From: an uncultured Deefgea sp. | GTDB lineage: Bacteria > Pseudomonadota > Gammaproteobacteria > Burkholderiales > Chitinibacteraceae | Assembly: GCF_947072475.1 (NCBI RefSeq) | Contig: NZ_CAMTIA010000008.1 | Span: forward strand, 22,486 to 86,485 | Direction of reading: 5' to 3' | DNA: 64,000 bases | In this document: one piece after another, positions 25,454 through 34,469 of the stretch | Layout of the letters: every line of letters starts with the position of its first letter | Numbering within the stretch: the first letter of the stretch is position 1 | Made by a program: the position numbers and the translations under genes | The notes under the pieces: generated by a model | Told to the model about the DNA's origin: nothing | Database searches by the model: none | The model's input: the letters and a program-made list of their open reading frames with translations, nothing else

Positions 25454-26180
25454 TGGCGACTTTAAAATTGTCATTGCCACTTTGCCACATATATCTAATC
25501 ACACCGATTTTGATCCGCTGCGCCGAATTGCTGGGATTAACTGCCAATTTGCCAACCCCAATCAGCCTTTGCCAGCGTGTGATTTATTGATTTTGCCCGG
25601 CAGTAAAAATACGCAAGGCGATTTGGCTTGGTTGCGCCAGCAAGGCTGGGATCAACAGATTGCGACGCATTTGCGCTACGGCGGTAAATTGATCGGGGTG
25701 TGTGGTGGCTATCAAATGCTGGGCGAACTCATTGTTGATGAGGTGGGTATTGAATCGCAGCAAGCATCAAGCAATGGTTTGGGCTATATACCCATGAATA
25801 CTCATTTAGAGCCTGAGAAGCAGTTACGCTTAGTCACGGGGCAGTTGGTGGCCAAGGGATTAACGGGCGCGGTGGCCGGTTATGAAATCCATGTCGGGCA
25901 AAGTACTTTGCATGGCGACGGCTGGGAGGCTTTGCTGCAATTGGATGATGGTCGAACTGAAGGGCTGATGTCTAGCGATGGGCAAATCATCGGCACGTAT
26001 TTGCATGGCTTGTTTGATCAATTACCGGCGTTAACGGCTTTGTTAGCTTGGGCCGGTTGGCGCGGATCGGTTGATTTGTTGCCCGATGCTGATGCACAAC
26101 TGAATACTGAAATCGATAGGCTGGCCGACGCATTGGATTTGGCGATGGATTGGCAGAAAGCGGCGCTATTGGGTTTATAG
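25326..26180 (+). pseudogene. cobQ C-terminal fragment made by the duplication
   Basis: This frame (ATG at 25326 or 25332; an in-frame TTG lies at 25311) reads the second copy of the cobQ C-terminal half: the end of the synthetase domain, the complete amidotransferase domain and the native tail QLNTEIDRLADALDLAMDWQ. It lacks the ATP-binding N terminus, so it cannot be a complete CobQ. Nothing indicates that it is expressed; no ribosome-binding site is evident. It could supply the missing C terminus only if recombination removes one copy. Confidence 0.8.
25337..26096 (+). repeat. 760-bp tandem duplication in cobQ, copy 2
   Basis: Copy 2 starts at CGGTTGCGATTGG (25337) and leaves the repeat at GATGCAC / AACTGAAT (26097). 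After it follow the authentic last codons of cobQ. Confidence 0.95.
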
Positions 26181-26318
26181 GCTTCATGTCAGTCTGTGGT
26201 TTGTATTAATAAGCTTTGTATTCAGTATTTGCTGTCTATAATTTAAGCGATAGTAATCTACGTGTGGCTCAAGTATTTTGTGCTGTGATTGCTCCGGTTT
26301 AAATTGTGGAGGTTTGCA

Positions 26319-27929
26319 ATGACTATTCGTGCCAAATTAATGCTCTTGAGCGCCGTTTTGCTGTTGATGATTGCCTTTATGGGGGCGACGTCGTTGCGCG
26401 GTTTGACGCATACATTTGATGACTTTGAGTTGACTTATAAAGACCGTGTTGAGCCCATCAGTCATTTGCGCATCGTTGCCGATATGTATGCAGTCAACAT
26501 TGTCGATACCGCGCACAAGGCCAATCATCAGCAAGTCCCTTATGCAAAAGCATTGGAGTTGGTCCGTCAGGCGAGGACTGAAATAAATACCAATTGGGAT
26601 GCGTTTTTGGCGGATGAGCCAGCGGCCAACGAAAAATCGGTGATTGAAGCGGTAAAGCAAAAAAAACTCGCAGCAGATCAGGTCGTGACCGACCTTGAGC
26701 GAGTTTTAGTCGATGGCAATGCTGCTGCCTTGGACGCTTTAGTGCGTGAGCAGCTTTATCACGCGGTTGATCCGATTTCTGCGCAAATTGCGCAGTTGGT
26801 CGATCTGCAAATGGCGTCGATTAAATTAAATTTTGAAGATGCACAGCAAGAATATATTCAGGCCAAAGTTTGGGCTTGGACTTTAATGGGTTTGGCGCTG
26901 GTATTTGGGCTTGGTTTTTCTGCTTGGGTGATTGTTGGGATGAGTCGAAAAATCAACGCACTTAAAAACAGTATGTTGTTAGCGCAAGAGCGGCAAGATT
27001 TAACGATTCGTGCGGCTGTGGATGGGAATGATGAAGTCGATAGCATTGCTTTGGCGTATAACGAGTTGGCACAAAAATTACAGACCTTGGTGAGTAATAT
27101 CGCAAGCGCGATTAATACCGTGAGTAGTGAGGCCAATAGCCTCGCTGCTTGTAGTGAGCAGGTCTCGCAAGCGACGATGGTCGGTGCCGAGTCGACCAGT
27201 CAAATGGCTGCGGCGGTAGAGCAAGTGACAGTGGGGATTGCGCATGTGGCTGATAACGCGGCACAAGCTAAATCGATAGGGCAGCAAACGTGCCAACGCG
27301 CCGTGGATGGAACTCAAAAAATACAAAAAACCGTGCTTGAAATTCAAGGGATTGATCGAGAAGTATCGGCCGCAGCCGAAAGGGTGGCGATGCTGGGTAA
27401 TGACTCGGAAAAAATCAGCATGATTGTGGGGGTGATTAAAGACGTGGCCGAGCAAACCAATTTATTGGCGCTCAATGCCGCTATTGAGGCGGCCAGAGCC
27501 GGTGAACAAGGGCGGGGATTTGCCGTGGTGGCCGATGAGGTCAGAAAATTGGCTGAGCGCACCGCCTCGGCCACGGTGGATATTCAGCAAATGGTGGGCC
27601 GGATTGATCAAACCAGTAAAGACGCGGTGGCCAGCATTAGCTTAACCGCGACGCGCGCTCACGATTGCGCCGAAATTGCCAGTGGCGCAGGTGAATCGAT
27701 TGCGGGCATTAACGCTAGCGTGATTCATGAGGATGAATCGGTATCGCAAATCTCTGAAGCGCTCAATGAGCAACGCGCAGGGATGCAACAAATTGCCATG
27801 CAAGTTGAGCGAGTGGCGCAAATGACCGATGAAAACTCCGCTGCCGTGGCGGGGATGAGCCAGTCGGCTAATCTACTGGAAGCATTGACTGTGCGTTTAC
27901 GCCAGGATGTAGGGCATTTTCAGTATTGA
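26319..27929 (+). CDS. Methyl-accepting chemotaxis protein
   Basis: The 536-residue receptor has a first transmembrane segment at about residues 7-25, a periplasmic four-helix-bundle sensor domain (30-185) and a second transmembrane segment near 193-215 ([22 protein letters not shown]). A HAMP domain (215-265) follows, then the long signalling coiled coil. The highly conserved tip [20 protein letters not shown], near residue 378, binds CheA and CheW. It relays ligand binding to the flagellar motor; the ligand is unknown. The ATG at 26319 follows GGAGG. It stands alone between cobQ and a tRNA gene. Confidence 0.93.
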   Translation: MTIRAKLMLLSAVLLLMIAFMGATSLRGLTHTFDDFELTYKDRVEPISHLRIVADMYAVNIVDTAHKANHQQVPYAKALELVRQARTEINTNWDAFLADEPAANEKSVIEAVKQKKLAADQVVTDLERVLVDGNAAALDALVREQLYHAVDPISAQIAQLVDLQMASIKLNFEDAQQEYIQAKVWAWTLMGLALVFGLGFSAWVIVGMSRKINALKNSMLLAQERQDLTIRAAVDGNDEVDSIALAYNELAQKLQTLVSNIASAINTVSSEANSLAACSEQVSQATMVGAESTSQMAAAVEQVTVGIAHVADNAAQAKSIGQQTCQRAVDGTQKIQKTVLEIQGIDREVSAAAERVAMLGNDSEKISMIVGVIKDVAEQTNLLALNAAIEAARAGEQGRGFAVVADEVRKLAERTASATVDIQQMVGRIDQTSKDAVASISLTATRAHDCAEIASGAGESIAGINASVIHEDESVSQISEALNEQRAGMQQIAMQVERVAQMTDENSAAVAGMSQSANLLEALTVRLRQDVGHFQY

Positions 27930-28004
27930 TGCGGCATTTGTGCGGTGTTTTGGGTCTGTTTTTTGGCGCGGGGAAAATACTTTCAAAGTATTTGCAAAAA
28001 GAGC

Positions 28005-28033
28005 TTGCGCAAGTGGCGATCACTGGCTATTAT
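28005..28033 (+). promoter_or_regulatory. Sigma-70 promoter of tRNA-Thr
   Basis: TTGCGC (28005-28010) and TATTAT (28028-28033) are separated by 17 bases and followed by a GC-rich discriminator (GCACGCC). This is typical of stable-RNA promoters under stringent control. The predicted start is about five bases before the tRNA. Confidence 0.6.
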
Positions 28034-28044
28034 GCACGCCTGTT

Positions 28045-28120
28045 GCCGATGTAGCTCAGTTGGTAGAGCACCTGACTTGTAATCAGGGGGTCGCGAGTTC
28101 GATTCCTGCCGTCGGCACCA
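28045..28120 (+). tRNA. tRNA-Thr (anticodon TGT)
   Basis: The 76-base tRNA includes an encoded CCA. The acceptor stem is GCCGATG with CGTCGGC (one G-U), then ACCA. The D arm is GCTCAGTTGGTAGAGC. The anticodon stem CTGAC/ATCAG-type arm carries the loop with TGT, and the T arm has GTTCGATTC. A hairpin terminator follows at once. Confidence 0.97.
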
Positions 28121-28129
28121 AAGAAATCT

Positions 28130-28166
28130 AAGGGTTGTAGCTTTTATGAGCTACAACCCTTTTTTC
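28130..28166 (+). terminator. Rho-independent terminator after tRNA-Thr
   Basis: A 13-bp perfect stem, AAGGGTTGTAGCT / AGCTACAACCCTT, closes a 6-base loop and is followed by TTTTC. Confidence 0.85.
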
Positions 28167-28297
28167 GTTACTGCGGCGAAGTATTTCGTCTGTTTTTTTG
28201 TTAAGTAGTGTGATTTTTATACTTATATCAGCAAGATCGGGTCTGGGTCTGATAAAATCTGCCACTAAGAGTGTTTCTATCGTTTTAAGGAAGTTTG

Positions 28298-28723
28298 ATG
28301 ACTACCGCTGATTCGCAGCCTGCTTCACCGATTAGTGCTCCGGCATTGTTGAGAGAATTACAAAAAAATAGCCCTGTATTTCGGGATTGCTTGCCGCTGG
28401 CCATTGGCGTCGACAAACAACTATTTGCCGCTCGGCCAGAGTTGAGTCATCGCGTGTTGCGCCAAGCATTGGCGATGCATACACGCTCGCTGCGCTACCT
28501 TAAGGCGATGCAGGTGGCCAAGGTGCGTTTTAATTTGGATGGCAGCCAGGCTGATGAGGTAACGGAAGATCAGCGCGTATTTGCGGCAAATAGCTTGCAC
28601 GAATACTTCAAAAAAGCGGCGACTCAACGCAAAGAAAAAGAAGCGGCTGAGGCAGCTAAAGTGGCTGAAGCGCAAAAATTAGAAAAACTCAATCAATTGG
28701 CCGCAAAATTTGCGCGTGATTGA
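28298..28723 (+). CDS. ProQ/FinO-family RNA-binding protein
   Basis: The 141-residue protein has a compact ProQ/FinO domain (about residues 15-105), with NSPVFRDCLPLAIGVDKQLFAARPE and RQALAMHTRSLRYLKAM as recognisable blocks. Behind it is a Lys/Glu/Ala-rich tail (KEKEAAEAAKVAEAQKLEKL) likely to be a helix. ProQ-family proteins bind structured small RNAs and mRNA 3' ends. It lacks the C-terminal Tudor-like domain of E. coli ProQ, like the minimal Neisseria form. The ATG at 28298 follows AAGGA. It is monocistronic with its own terminator. Confidence 0.9.
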   Translation: MTTADSQPASPISAPALLRELQKNSPVFRDCLPLAIGVDKQLFAARPELSHRVLRQALAMHTRSLRYLKAMQVAKVRFNLDGSQADEVTEDQRVFAANSLHEYFKKAATQRKEKEAAEAAKVAEAQKLEKLNQLAAKFARD

Positions 28724-28744
28724 TTTGAGTTGAATGAGGATGTA

Positions 28745-28778
28745 AAAAAGCCCGCTGCATTGCAGTGGGCTTTTTTTT
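28745..28778. terminator. Bidirectional terminator between the ProQ-family gene and mdh
   Basis: The stem AAAAGCCC-G-CTGCA / TGCAG-T-GGGCTTTT has an A run on one side and a T run on the other, so it can serve both convergent genes. Confidence 0.8.
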
Positions 28779-28800
28779 AACTCGATTTTAATGGATGCAT

Positions 28801-29781
28801 TTAAGCGAGTAGGTGTTTGACTGCGTCGCGCTCTTCTGAGAGTTCTTTAGCGCTGGCGTCCATGCGGGTGCGGCTAAATTCACTGATTTCAAGGCCGGTA
28901 ATGATTTCGTATTTACCGTCTTTGCAAGTAACAGGGTAGCCGTAGATTAAATCGCTATAGCCGTATTCGCCATTGGCAGGTACGCCCATCGTTACCCAGT
29001 CACCCTCAGGTGTGCCTAAAACCCAATTGCGAATGTGATCAATGGCTGCGTTAGCAGCTGATGCGGCAGAAGATAGGCCGCGTGCCTTGATGATGGCTGC
29101 GCCACGTTGTTGTACGGTCGGAATGAATTCGCTTTCTAGCCATTTTTGATCGTTGATCAGAGCTGCTGCGTTTTCGCCTTTTACTTGTGCGTGGAAAATA
29201 TCTGGGTACTGCGTGGCAGAGTGATTGCCCCAGATGATCATTTTTTTCACGTCGCCAATCGTCGTGCCGGTTTTTTGCGCTACTTGGGTCATGGCGCGAT
29301 TGTGGTCTAAACGCATCATGGCGGTGAAATTGGCCGGATTAAGGTCTGGCGCGTTTTTCATCGCGATATAGGCATTGGTATTGGCTGGGTTGCCGACGAC
29401 TAAAACCTTGACGTCACGGCTTGCAACTTCGTTCAGTGCACGGCCTTGAGCTGTAAAGATTGCGCCGTTGGCTTCGAGTAAGTCTTTGCGTTCCATGCCT
29501 GGGCCGCGTGGGCGAGCGCCGACGAGTAAGGCAATATCAGCGTCTTTAAAAGCCACTTTTGGGTCGTCACTTTGTACGATTCCTTGTAGTAAAGGAAAAG
29601 CACAATCATCTAATTCCATGACGACGCCATTAAGTGCTGGTAGCGAAGGTGTAATGTCTAGTAATTGTAAGATTACAGGCTGGTCTGCACCAAGCATGGC
29701 ACCAGAGGCAATACGGAACAAAAGGCTGTAACCAATTTGACCTGCAGCGCCAGTAACAGCAACGCGAATAGGTTGTTTCAT
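28801..29781 (-). CDS. mdh: Malate dehydrogenase
   Basis: It oxidises malate to oxaloacetate with NAD in the TCA cycle. The 326-residue protein belongs to the group close to eukaryotic cytosolic malate dehydrogenases, common in betaproteobacteria. The Rossmann motif is [17 protein letters not shown]. Catalytic residues lie in [10 protein letters not shown] (Asp/Arg pair) and [13 protein letters not shown] (catalytic His). The ATG at 29781 (MKQPIRVAV) begins right at the Rossmann strand. An in-frame extension to 29820 would add 13 residues without a role. It is divergent from the GntR regulator, with a possible shared control region. Confidence 0.95.
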   Translation of the reverse strand: MKQPIRVAVTGAAGQIGYSLLFRIASGAMLGADQPVILQLLDITPSLPALNGVVMELDDCAFPLLQGIVQSDDPKVAFKDADIALLVGARPRGPGMERKDLLEANGAIFTAQGRALNEVASRDVKVLVVGNPANTNAYIAMKNAPDLNPANFTAMMRLDHNRAMTQVAQKTGTTIGDVKKMIIWGNHSATQYPDIFHAQVKGENAAALINDQKWLESEFIPTVQQRGAAIIKARGLSSAASAANAAIDHIRNWVLGTPEGDWVTMGVPANGEYGYSDLIYGYPVTCKDGKYEIITGLEISEFSRTRMDASAKELSEERDAVKHLLA

Positions 29782-29953
29782 CGAGCATACTCCAAGTAAG
29801 TGGCGGTTGATCGCCATCAAGCAAATAAGAATTTAGCCGCCTTGATTATGACTGCAAAGCGATATCTTTGATACGTAGCAAGTAATCTTATCACGATGAC
29901 GATTGGGTGCGTAGTCAGTTTAAGAAAAACAAAAAACCAGTGTTATATCTTTT

Positions 29954-29967
29954 GTCTTATATAAGAC
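29954..29967. promoter_or_regulatory. Perfect palindrome between mdh and the GntR gene, candidate operator
   Basis: GTCTTATATAAGAC is a perfect 14-bp palindrome 47 bases before the regulator gene, in the divergent mdh/gntR intergenic region. GntR-family dimers bind this kind of short AT-centred inverted repeat, often to control themselves. I see no second copy before sdhC. Confidence 0.5.
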
Positions 29968-30013
29968 TGTAGTAGACTCAGCTTCGACAACATGATAAAA
30001 AGATAAAGTTGGA

Positions 30014-30733
30014 ATGAAAAAACTAGCGGCACAACCTCTATACAAGCAAGTGATACGTGAAGTTATGACTGCGGTTGAGGCAGGTGAATGGCAGGATGAC
30101 GAAAGTTTGCCGAGTGAAGTTGAACTGGGTGTGCGTTTCGGCGTAAGCCAGGGCACAGTCCGTAAGGCGCTCGATTGCTTGGTGGTCGAGGGGGTTTTGT
30201 ATCGGCGTCAGGGTGTAGGTACTTTCGTGGCAGGAATGAATGACTTTCTGGCGCGAGGGCATTTTTTACCGCTAGCAGGTGCCGATGGTGTAGCGCCAAA
30301 AATTGAACTACTTGGCTGTGTGCGGATTCATGCTGGCGAGCAGTTGGCCGATATATTGGGTTTGCGAAGGGGCGCAGCGTTATGGCAGGTGCGCCGCCTA
30401 CTTAGGGTTTCGGGTGTTGTTATTGGCTTGGAAGAAATGTTGTTGCCTGAGGCCGGCTTTCCTAATCTCGATATTCGCCGGATTCGTGAGTTAAAAGGCA
30501 ATTTACGTGAATTATGCTGGCGCGATTTTGGGGTGCGGTTGCGTGATGGCGAGGTGCGCTATCGAGCGGTCGCAGCAGGGCAGAGCGAAGCGCGCTTACT
30601 GATGGTGGATTTGAATGAGCCGCTACTGCAGTTGGTGCGTTTGGCCAGAGATTTTGAAGGCAAACCACAGGTTTGGAGTGTCGCTTGGCTCAAAACCGAG
30701 GCACTGGCGTTTGAACCTGCGCCGTTTGCATAG
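30014..30733 (+). CDS. GntR-family regulator with UTRA domain, upstream of the sdh operon
   Basis: The 239-residue protein has a GntR winged helix at residues 7-75 (PLYKQVIREVMTAVEAGEWQ, LPSEVELGVRFGVSQGTVRKALDCLVVEGVLYRRQGVGTFVA). An UTRA-type ligand-binding domain covers about 90-235 and includes LREL..DFGVRL. It lies between mdh and sdhC, and many betaproteobacteria have a GntR gene at the head of the sdh-gltA cluster, so it probably regulates central metabolism. The effector is unknown. A palindrome at 29954 could be its operator. Confidence 0.88.
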   Translation: MKKLAAQPLYKQVIREVMTAVEAGEWQDDESLPSEVELGVRFGVSQGTVRKALDCLVVEGVLYRRQGVGTFVAGMNDFLARGHFLPLAGADGVAPKIELLGCVRIHAGEQLADILGLRRGAALWQVRRLLRVSGVVIGLEEMLLPEAGFPNLDIRRIRELKGNLRELCWRDFGVRLRDGEVRYRAVAAGQSEARLLMVDLNEPLLQLVRLARDFEGKPQVWSVAWLKTEALAFEPAPFA

Positions 30734-30825
30734 ATTTTTTAATACTGATAACAGCTCCTTTAAGGACTAAATCAGGCAACCTGAGCTCTTAGAGCTTGAT
30801 GTGTAACTTAGAGAGGAAAGAGCGT

Positions 30826-31200
30826 ATGCAAAAAACACGCCCAAAACACCTCGCGCTTTGGCAGATTCGTTTGCCACTGCCGGGGATTGTGTCCATCTTG
30901 CACCGCATTAGCGGTTTGTTGATGTTCGCAGCCATCCCATTGATGTTGTATGCGCTTGAAGGCTCTTTGTCTTCCGCTGAGCGTTTTGCTGCATTTAAAG
31001 ACTGCATCGGAAATCCGCTGGTGAAGTTGTTTTTATTGGCGGTGTTGTGGGCCTATTTGCATCACGCCTGTGCGGGCTTACGCTTCTTGTTTTTGGATAT
31101 TCATAAAGGCTTGGATTTAAAAACGGCACGCTTTACTTCGTATGTAGTGCTAGCAGTGAGCTTGTCATTGACCGTCATTATTGGAGCGATCACATGGTAA
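30826..31200 (+). CDS. sdhC: Succinate dehydrogenase cytochrome b556 subunit
   Basis: SdhC is a membrane anchor of complex II and binds heme b and ubiquinone. It has 124 residues and three transmembrane helices. The quinone-site motif SILHRISG lies near residue 25, and the heme-ligand region YLHHACAGLRFLFLD near residue 80. The ATG at 30826 follows GAGAGG. It overlaps sdhD by seven bases and begins the operon sdhCDAB. Confidence 0.93.
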   Translation: MQKTRPKHLALWQIRLPLPGIVSILHRISGLLMFAAIPLMLYALEGSLSSAERFAAFKDCIGNPLVKLFLLAVLWAYLHHACAGLRFLFLDIHKGLDLKTARFTSYVVLAVSLSLTVIIGAITW

Positions 31201-31544
31201 ATCGGCATGTTGTTGGCGCGCATTATGGTTTGCGTGATTGGCTGGTGCAGCGGGTCACTGCGGTCATTATGTTGGCGTACACCGTGGGTGTGGTGGCGTT
31301 TATTTTGTTTGCCAATGGGGCTTCGTTTGAAGCGTGGCAAGCTTTATTCGCCTGTACCTGGGTAAAAATTGTCACCACGATTACGATCATTGCATTGCTA
31401 TGGCATGCTTGGGTCGGTGTTCGCGACATCTGGATGGATTACATCCAGCATATTGGCGTAAAGCTCACAATGCATGTGCTGACACTGCTTTGGTTGCTGG
31501 CGAGCTTGATTTACATGGTTAAAGTTGTATGGGGTGTTTTATGA
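31194..31544 (+). CDS. sdhD: Succinate dehydrogenase membrane anchor subunit
   Basis: SdhD is the second membrane anchor of complex II. It has 116 residues and three transmembrane helices. The block LRDWLVQRVTAVIMLAY near the N terminus and HAWVGVRDIWMDYI are family features, with the His in HAWVG as a probable heme contact. Its start overlaps sdhC and its stop overlaps the sdhA start (ATGA), so the subunits are translationally coupled. Confidence 0.93.
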   Translation: MVNRHVVGAHYGLRDWLVQRVTAVIMLAYTVGVVAFILFANGASFEAWQALFACTWVKIVTTITIIALLWHAWVGVRDIWMDYIQHIGVKLTMHVLTLLWLLASLIYMVKVVWGVL

Positions 31545-33334
31545 GCCAAGAATCTACCAAGCGTGCAATTCCTGTTCGCAAGTTTGACGCGCTAATCGTC
31601 GGCGCGGGTGGTGCGGGTTTACGCGCGGCACTGCAATTGTCTGAGGCAGGGGTTAAAACCGCTGTTCTGTCTAAAGTATTCCCAACGCGCTCGCACACCG
31701 TGGCGGCGCAAGGGGGGGTTTCGGCTTCATTGGGTAATTCTGAGCCAGATCATTGGACTTGGCATATGTACGACACCGTTAAAGGTTCGGACTGGCTAGG
31801 GGATCAAGACGCGATTGAATTTATGTGCCGTGAAGCGCCAAAAGTAGTGATTGAGCTTGAGCATTTTGGTATGCCGTTCGATCGCAACGCCGACGGTACG
31901 ATATATCAGCGGCCATTTGGTGGTCACATGAGCAACTTTGGCGAAAAACCAGTTCGCCGCGCCTGTGCTGCCGCTGACCGTACCGGTCATGCCATGTTGC
32001 ACGCTTTATATCAACGCAATGTTCGCGCTAATACCCAGTTTTTTGTTGAGTGGATGGCGCTGGACATGATTCGTGATGAAAACGGCGTGGTGCAAGGCGT
32101 GGTCGCGATGGAGATGGAAACCTCTGAAATCGTGATTTTCCAAGCCAAAGCCACTTTGTTCGCCACTGGCGGCGCCGGACGGATTTATTCTTCTTCTACC
32201 AACGCCTTTATTAATACCGGCGATGGCTTGGGAATGGCCGCGCGTGCGGGTGTGCCGTTAGAAGATATGGAATTTTGGCAGTTTCACCCCACTGGAGTGG
32301 CCGGTGCAGGGGTATTGATTACTGAGGGTGTGCGCGGTGAGGGCGGCATTTTACGCAACTCGAACGGCGAGCGCTTTATGGAGCGTTACGCGCCGAACGC
32401 CAAAGATTTAGCGTCGCGTGACGTGGTTTCGCGTGCGATGGTGACCGAGATTAACGAAGGCCGTGGTTGTGGCCCAAATAAAGATCACGTTTTGCTGGAT
32501 ATTACGCATTTAGATCCAGAAGTCATCATGTCGAAATTGCCGGGTATCCGCGAAATCTCGATCAAATTTGCCGGTGTTGACCCGATCAAAGCGCCCATTC
32601 CCGTTGTACCCACTTGCCACTACCAAATGGGCGGTATTCCGACCAATTACAAAGGTGAAGTGGTGATGGGCGACGAAACTGTCAAAGGTTTCTACGCCGC
32701 TGGTGAATGTGCTTGTGCCTCGGTGCATGGTGCTAATCGCTTGGGGACTAACTCATTACTCGATTTATTGGTGTTTGGTAAATCGTCGGGCAATTCAATG
32801 ATCGAATTTATCAAAAATTCGCACGAATCATTTCCTGAGGTTGCGCTGAAAGACGTTGAGCGCTCTGTGGCGCGTGTTGCCCGTTTGGACAATCAAACCA
32901 CGGGTAGCAATGTGAACGAAGCGCGCTTGGCGATGCAACGCACCATGCAAGCGCATGCCGGGGTGTTCCGCTTTAAAGACATGTTGGCTGAAGGCGTGGC
33001 GAAGATTCTCGAAGTCGAAAAAATGGTTCAAAACACCGTCATTACCGACAAATCGAAAACCTTTAATACCGCGCGTCTTGAAGCGTTGGAATTAGAAAAT
33101 CTGATCGAAGTAGCTAAAGCGACGATGATTTCGGCCAATGCGCGCACGGAATCACGCGGCGCGCACGTGCGTGACGATGCCATTGATAGCCCCGAGCAAC
33201 CGAATGGTCGTGACGATAAAAACTGGCTCAAACACAGCCTGTGGTTTAGCTCAGACAATCGTCTTGAATACAAACCCGTCAATTTAACGCCGCTGACGGT
33301 GGATTCAGTTGCGTTGAAGACGCGTTCGTATTAA
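31541..33334 (+). CDS. sdhA: Succinate dehydrogenase flavoprotein subunit
   Basis: SdhA oxidises succinate to fumarate with covalently bound FAD. It has 597 residues. The FAD-binding Rossmann motif is ALIVGAGGAGLRAAL and the flavinylated histidine lies in RSHTVAAQGGV. The active-site region includes HPTGVAGAGVLITEGVRGEGG and RDVVSRAM, and the SVHGANRLGTNSLLDLLVFG block closes the FAD fold. The start at 31541 overlaps the sdhD stop. FAD attachment probably needs SdhE, encoded at 34190. Confidence 0.97.
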   Translation: MSQESTKRAIPVRKFDALIVGAGGAGLRAALQLSEAGVKTAVLSKVFPTRSHTVAAQGGVSASLGNSEPDHWTWHMYDTVKGSDWLGDQDAIEFMCREAPKVVIELEHFGMPFDRNADGTIYQRPFGGHMSNFGEKPVRRACAAADRTGHAMLHALYQRNVRANTQFFVEWMALDMIRDENGVVQGVVAMEMETSEIVIFQAKATLFATGGAGRIYSSSTNAFINTGDGLGMAARAGVPLEDMEFWQFHPTGVAGAGVLITEGVRGEGGILRNSNGERFMERYAPNAKDLASRDVVSRAMVTEINEGRGCGPNKDHVLLDITHLDPEVIMSKLPGIREISIKFAGVDPIKAPIPVVPTCHYQMGGIPTNYKGEVVMGDETVKGFYAAGECACASVHGANRLGTNSLLDLLVFGKSSGNSMIEFIKNSHESFPEVALKDVERSVARVARLDNQTTGSNVNEARLAMQRTMQAHAGVFRFKDMLAEGVAKILEVEKMVQNTVITDKSKTFNTARLEALELENLIEVAKATMISANARTESRGAHVRDDAIDSPEQPNGRDDKNWLKHSLWFSSDNRLEYKPVNLTPLTVDSVALKTRSY

Positions 33335-33341
33335 TTAATTT

Positions 33342-33400
33342 ACGCCTTTGGGCGTCTACATTCCCCCTCTCTTTTTGGGAGAGGGCAAGGGGTGAGGGTA
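33342..33400 (+). repeat. Two hairpins in the sdhA-sdhB gap
   Basis: ACGCCTTTGGGCGT (33342-33355) is a small hairpin. CCCCTCTC (33364-33371) and GAGAGGG (33379-33385) form a second one, followed by AAGGGGTGAGGG, which lies just before the sdhB start. The second half matches the widespread CCCTCTCCC-type intergenic repeat known from many proteobacteria (recalled, not checked). It may affect sdhA/sdhB mRNA balance. Confidence 0.6.
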
Positions 33401-33404
33401 AAAA

Positions 33405-34118
33405 ATGACTACACAATCCGTAAAATTTCGCGTTTATCGTTACGATCCAGATAAAGACGCTAAGCCGTATATGCAAGACATCAGCGTTGATGTCGACACC
33501 ACCACTGAACGCAAATTGCTCGATGCCTTGGTGAAACTCAAAGTGGTTGATGAATCGTTGTCATTCCGCCGTTCATGCCGCGAAGGCGTGTGTGGCTCGG
33601 ATGCAATGAATATCAATGGCAAAAATGGTCTGGCCTGTATTACCGATATCGATACGCTCAAACAGCCAATCGAAGTGCGTCCATTGCCGGGCTTGCCAGT
33701 AATCCGTGATTTGATCGTCGATATGACGCAGTTTTTTAAGCAATATCACTCGATCAAGCCGTATGTGATTAACGACAGCCCAGCGCCAGATCGTGAACGC
33801 TTGCAAAGCCAAGAAGACCGTAAAGAACTCGATGGCTTGTACGAGTGTATTTTGTGCGCTTGCTGTTCAACCGCATGCCCGTCGTTCTGGTGGAATCCGG
33901 ATAAATTTGTCGGCCCGGCGGGTTTGCTCGCAGCGTATCGCTTTATTGCTGACACCCGTGACGAAGCCACCAGCGCACGTTTGGATAATCTAGAAGATCC
34001 TTATCGTTTGTTCCGTTGCCACAGCATTATGAATTGCGTTGATGTTTGCCCGAAAGAGCTCAACCCAACCAAGGCCATTGGTAAGATTAAAGATTTGATG
34101 GTGAAGCGTATTGCTTGA
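33405..34118 (+). CDS. sdhB: Succinate dehydrogenase iron-sulfur subunit
   Basis: SdhB carries electrons from FAD to quinone. It has 237 residues. The [2Fe-2S] ligands are in SCREGVCGSDAM with the fourth Cys in NGLAC, the [4Fe-4S] ligands in CILCACCSTACP and the [3Fe-4S] ligands in CHSIMNCVDVCP. The start ATG at 33405 follows the GGGTGAGGG of an intergenic repeat, which may supply the ribosome-binding site. It ends the sdhCDAB subunits and is followed by sdhE. Confidence 0.97.
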   Translation: MTTQSVKFRVYRYDPDKDAKPYMQDISVDVDTTTERKLLDALVKLKVVDESLSFRRSCREGVCGSDAMNINGKNGLACITDIDTLKQPIEVRPLPGLPVIRDLIVDMTQFFKQYHSIKPYVINDSPAPDRERLQSQEDRKELDGLYECILCACCSTACPSFWWNPDKFVGPAGLLAAYRFIADTRDEATSARLDNLEDPYRLFRCHSIMNCVDVCPKELNPTKAIGKIKDLMVKRIA

Positions 34119-34189
34119 TAGTGAGTGGGTATATCCTTCTAGACTTTTTTTGATAAAGCCTGCATGGTTATACCCATAGGGGGGTCTGG

Positions 34190-34435
34190 ATGGATGAAGT
34201 TGAGTTCAAACGAATTGTGTGGCGCTCTCGCCGTGGATTGCTGGAATTAGATTTGCAATTAGAGCGCTTCGTTTCCGATGTTTTACCCACGTTATCTGAG
34301 TCTGAATTGGCTGTGTACGAACAAGTTTTAATGCTGCCCGATTGGGACTTTTTAGAGTACGTCAATGGCAAGTCGGTGTGTCCTGATACACAGCTGGCCG
34401 TGATGATAGCGCGCATCAGCGCCGCACAACAGTAA
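34190..34435 (+). CDS. sdhE: FAD assembly factor SdhE
   Basis: SdhE helps attach FAD covalently to SdhA. This 81-residue protein matches the family length and carries the conserved RGxxE-type motif (WRSRRGLLELDLQLERF) near residues 11-27, followed by LLPDWDFLEYV-like residues. The ATG at 34190 follows AGGGGGGTCTGG. Its place right after sdhB is the standard arrangement in proteobacteria. Confidence 0.92.
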   Translation: MDEVEFKRIVWRSRRGLLELDLQLERFVSDVLPTLSESELAVYEQVLMLPDWDFLEYVNGKSVCPDTQLAVMIARISAAQQ

Positions 34436-34469
34436 CGTACAGCTTAGGCTGTTTAACAGGAGTCTATAG

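Noticed and set aside
25326..26180. Independent glutamine amidotransferase gene downstream of cobQ
   Set aside because: The sequence repeats cobQ 24577-25336 base for base where compared and continues into the native cobQ end, so it is a duplication product.
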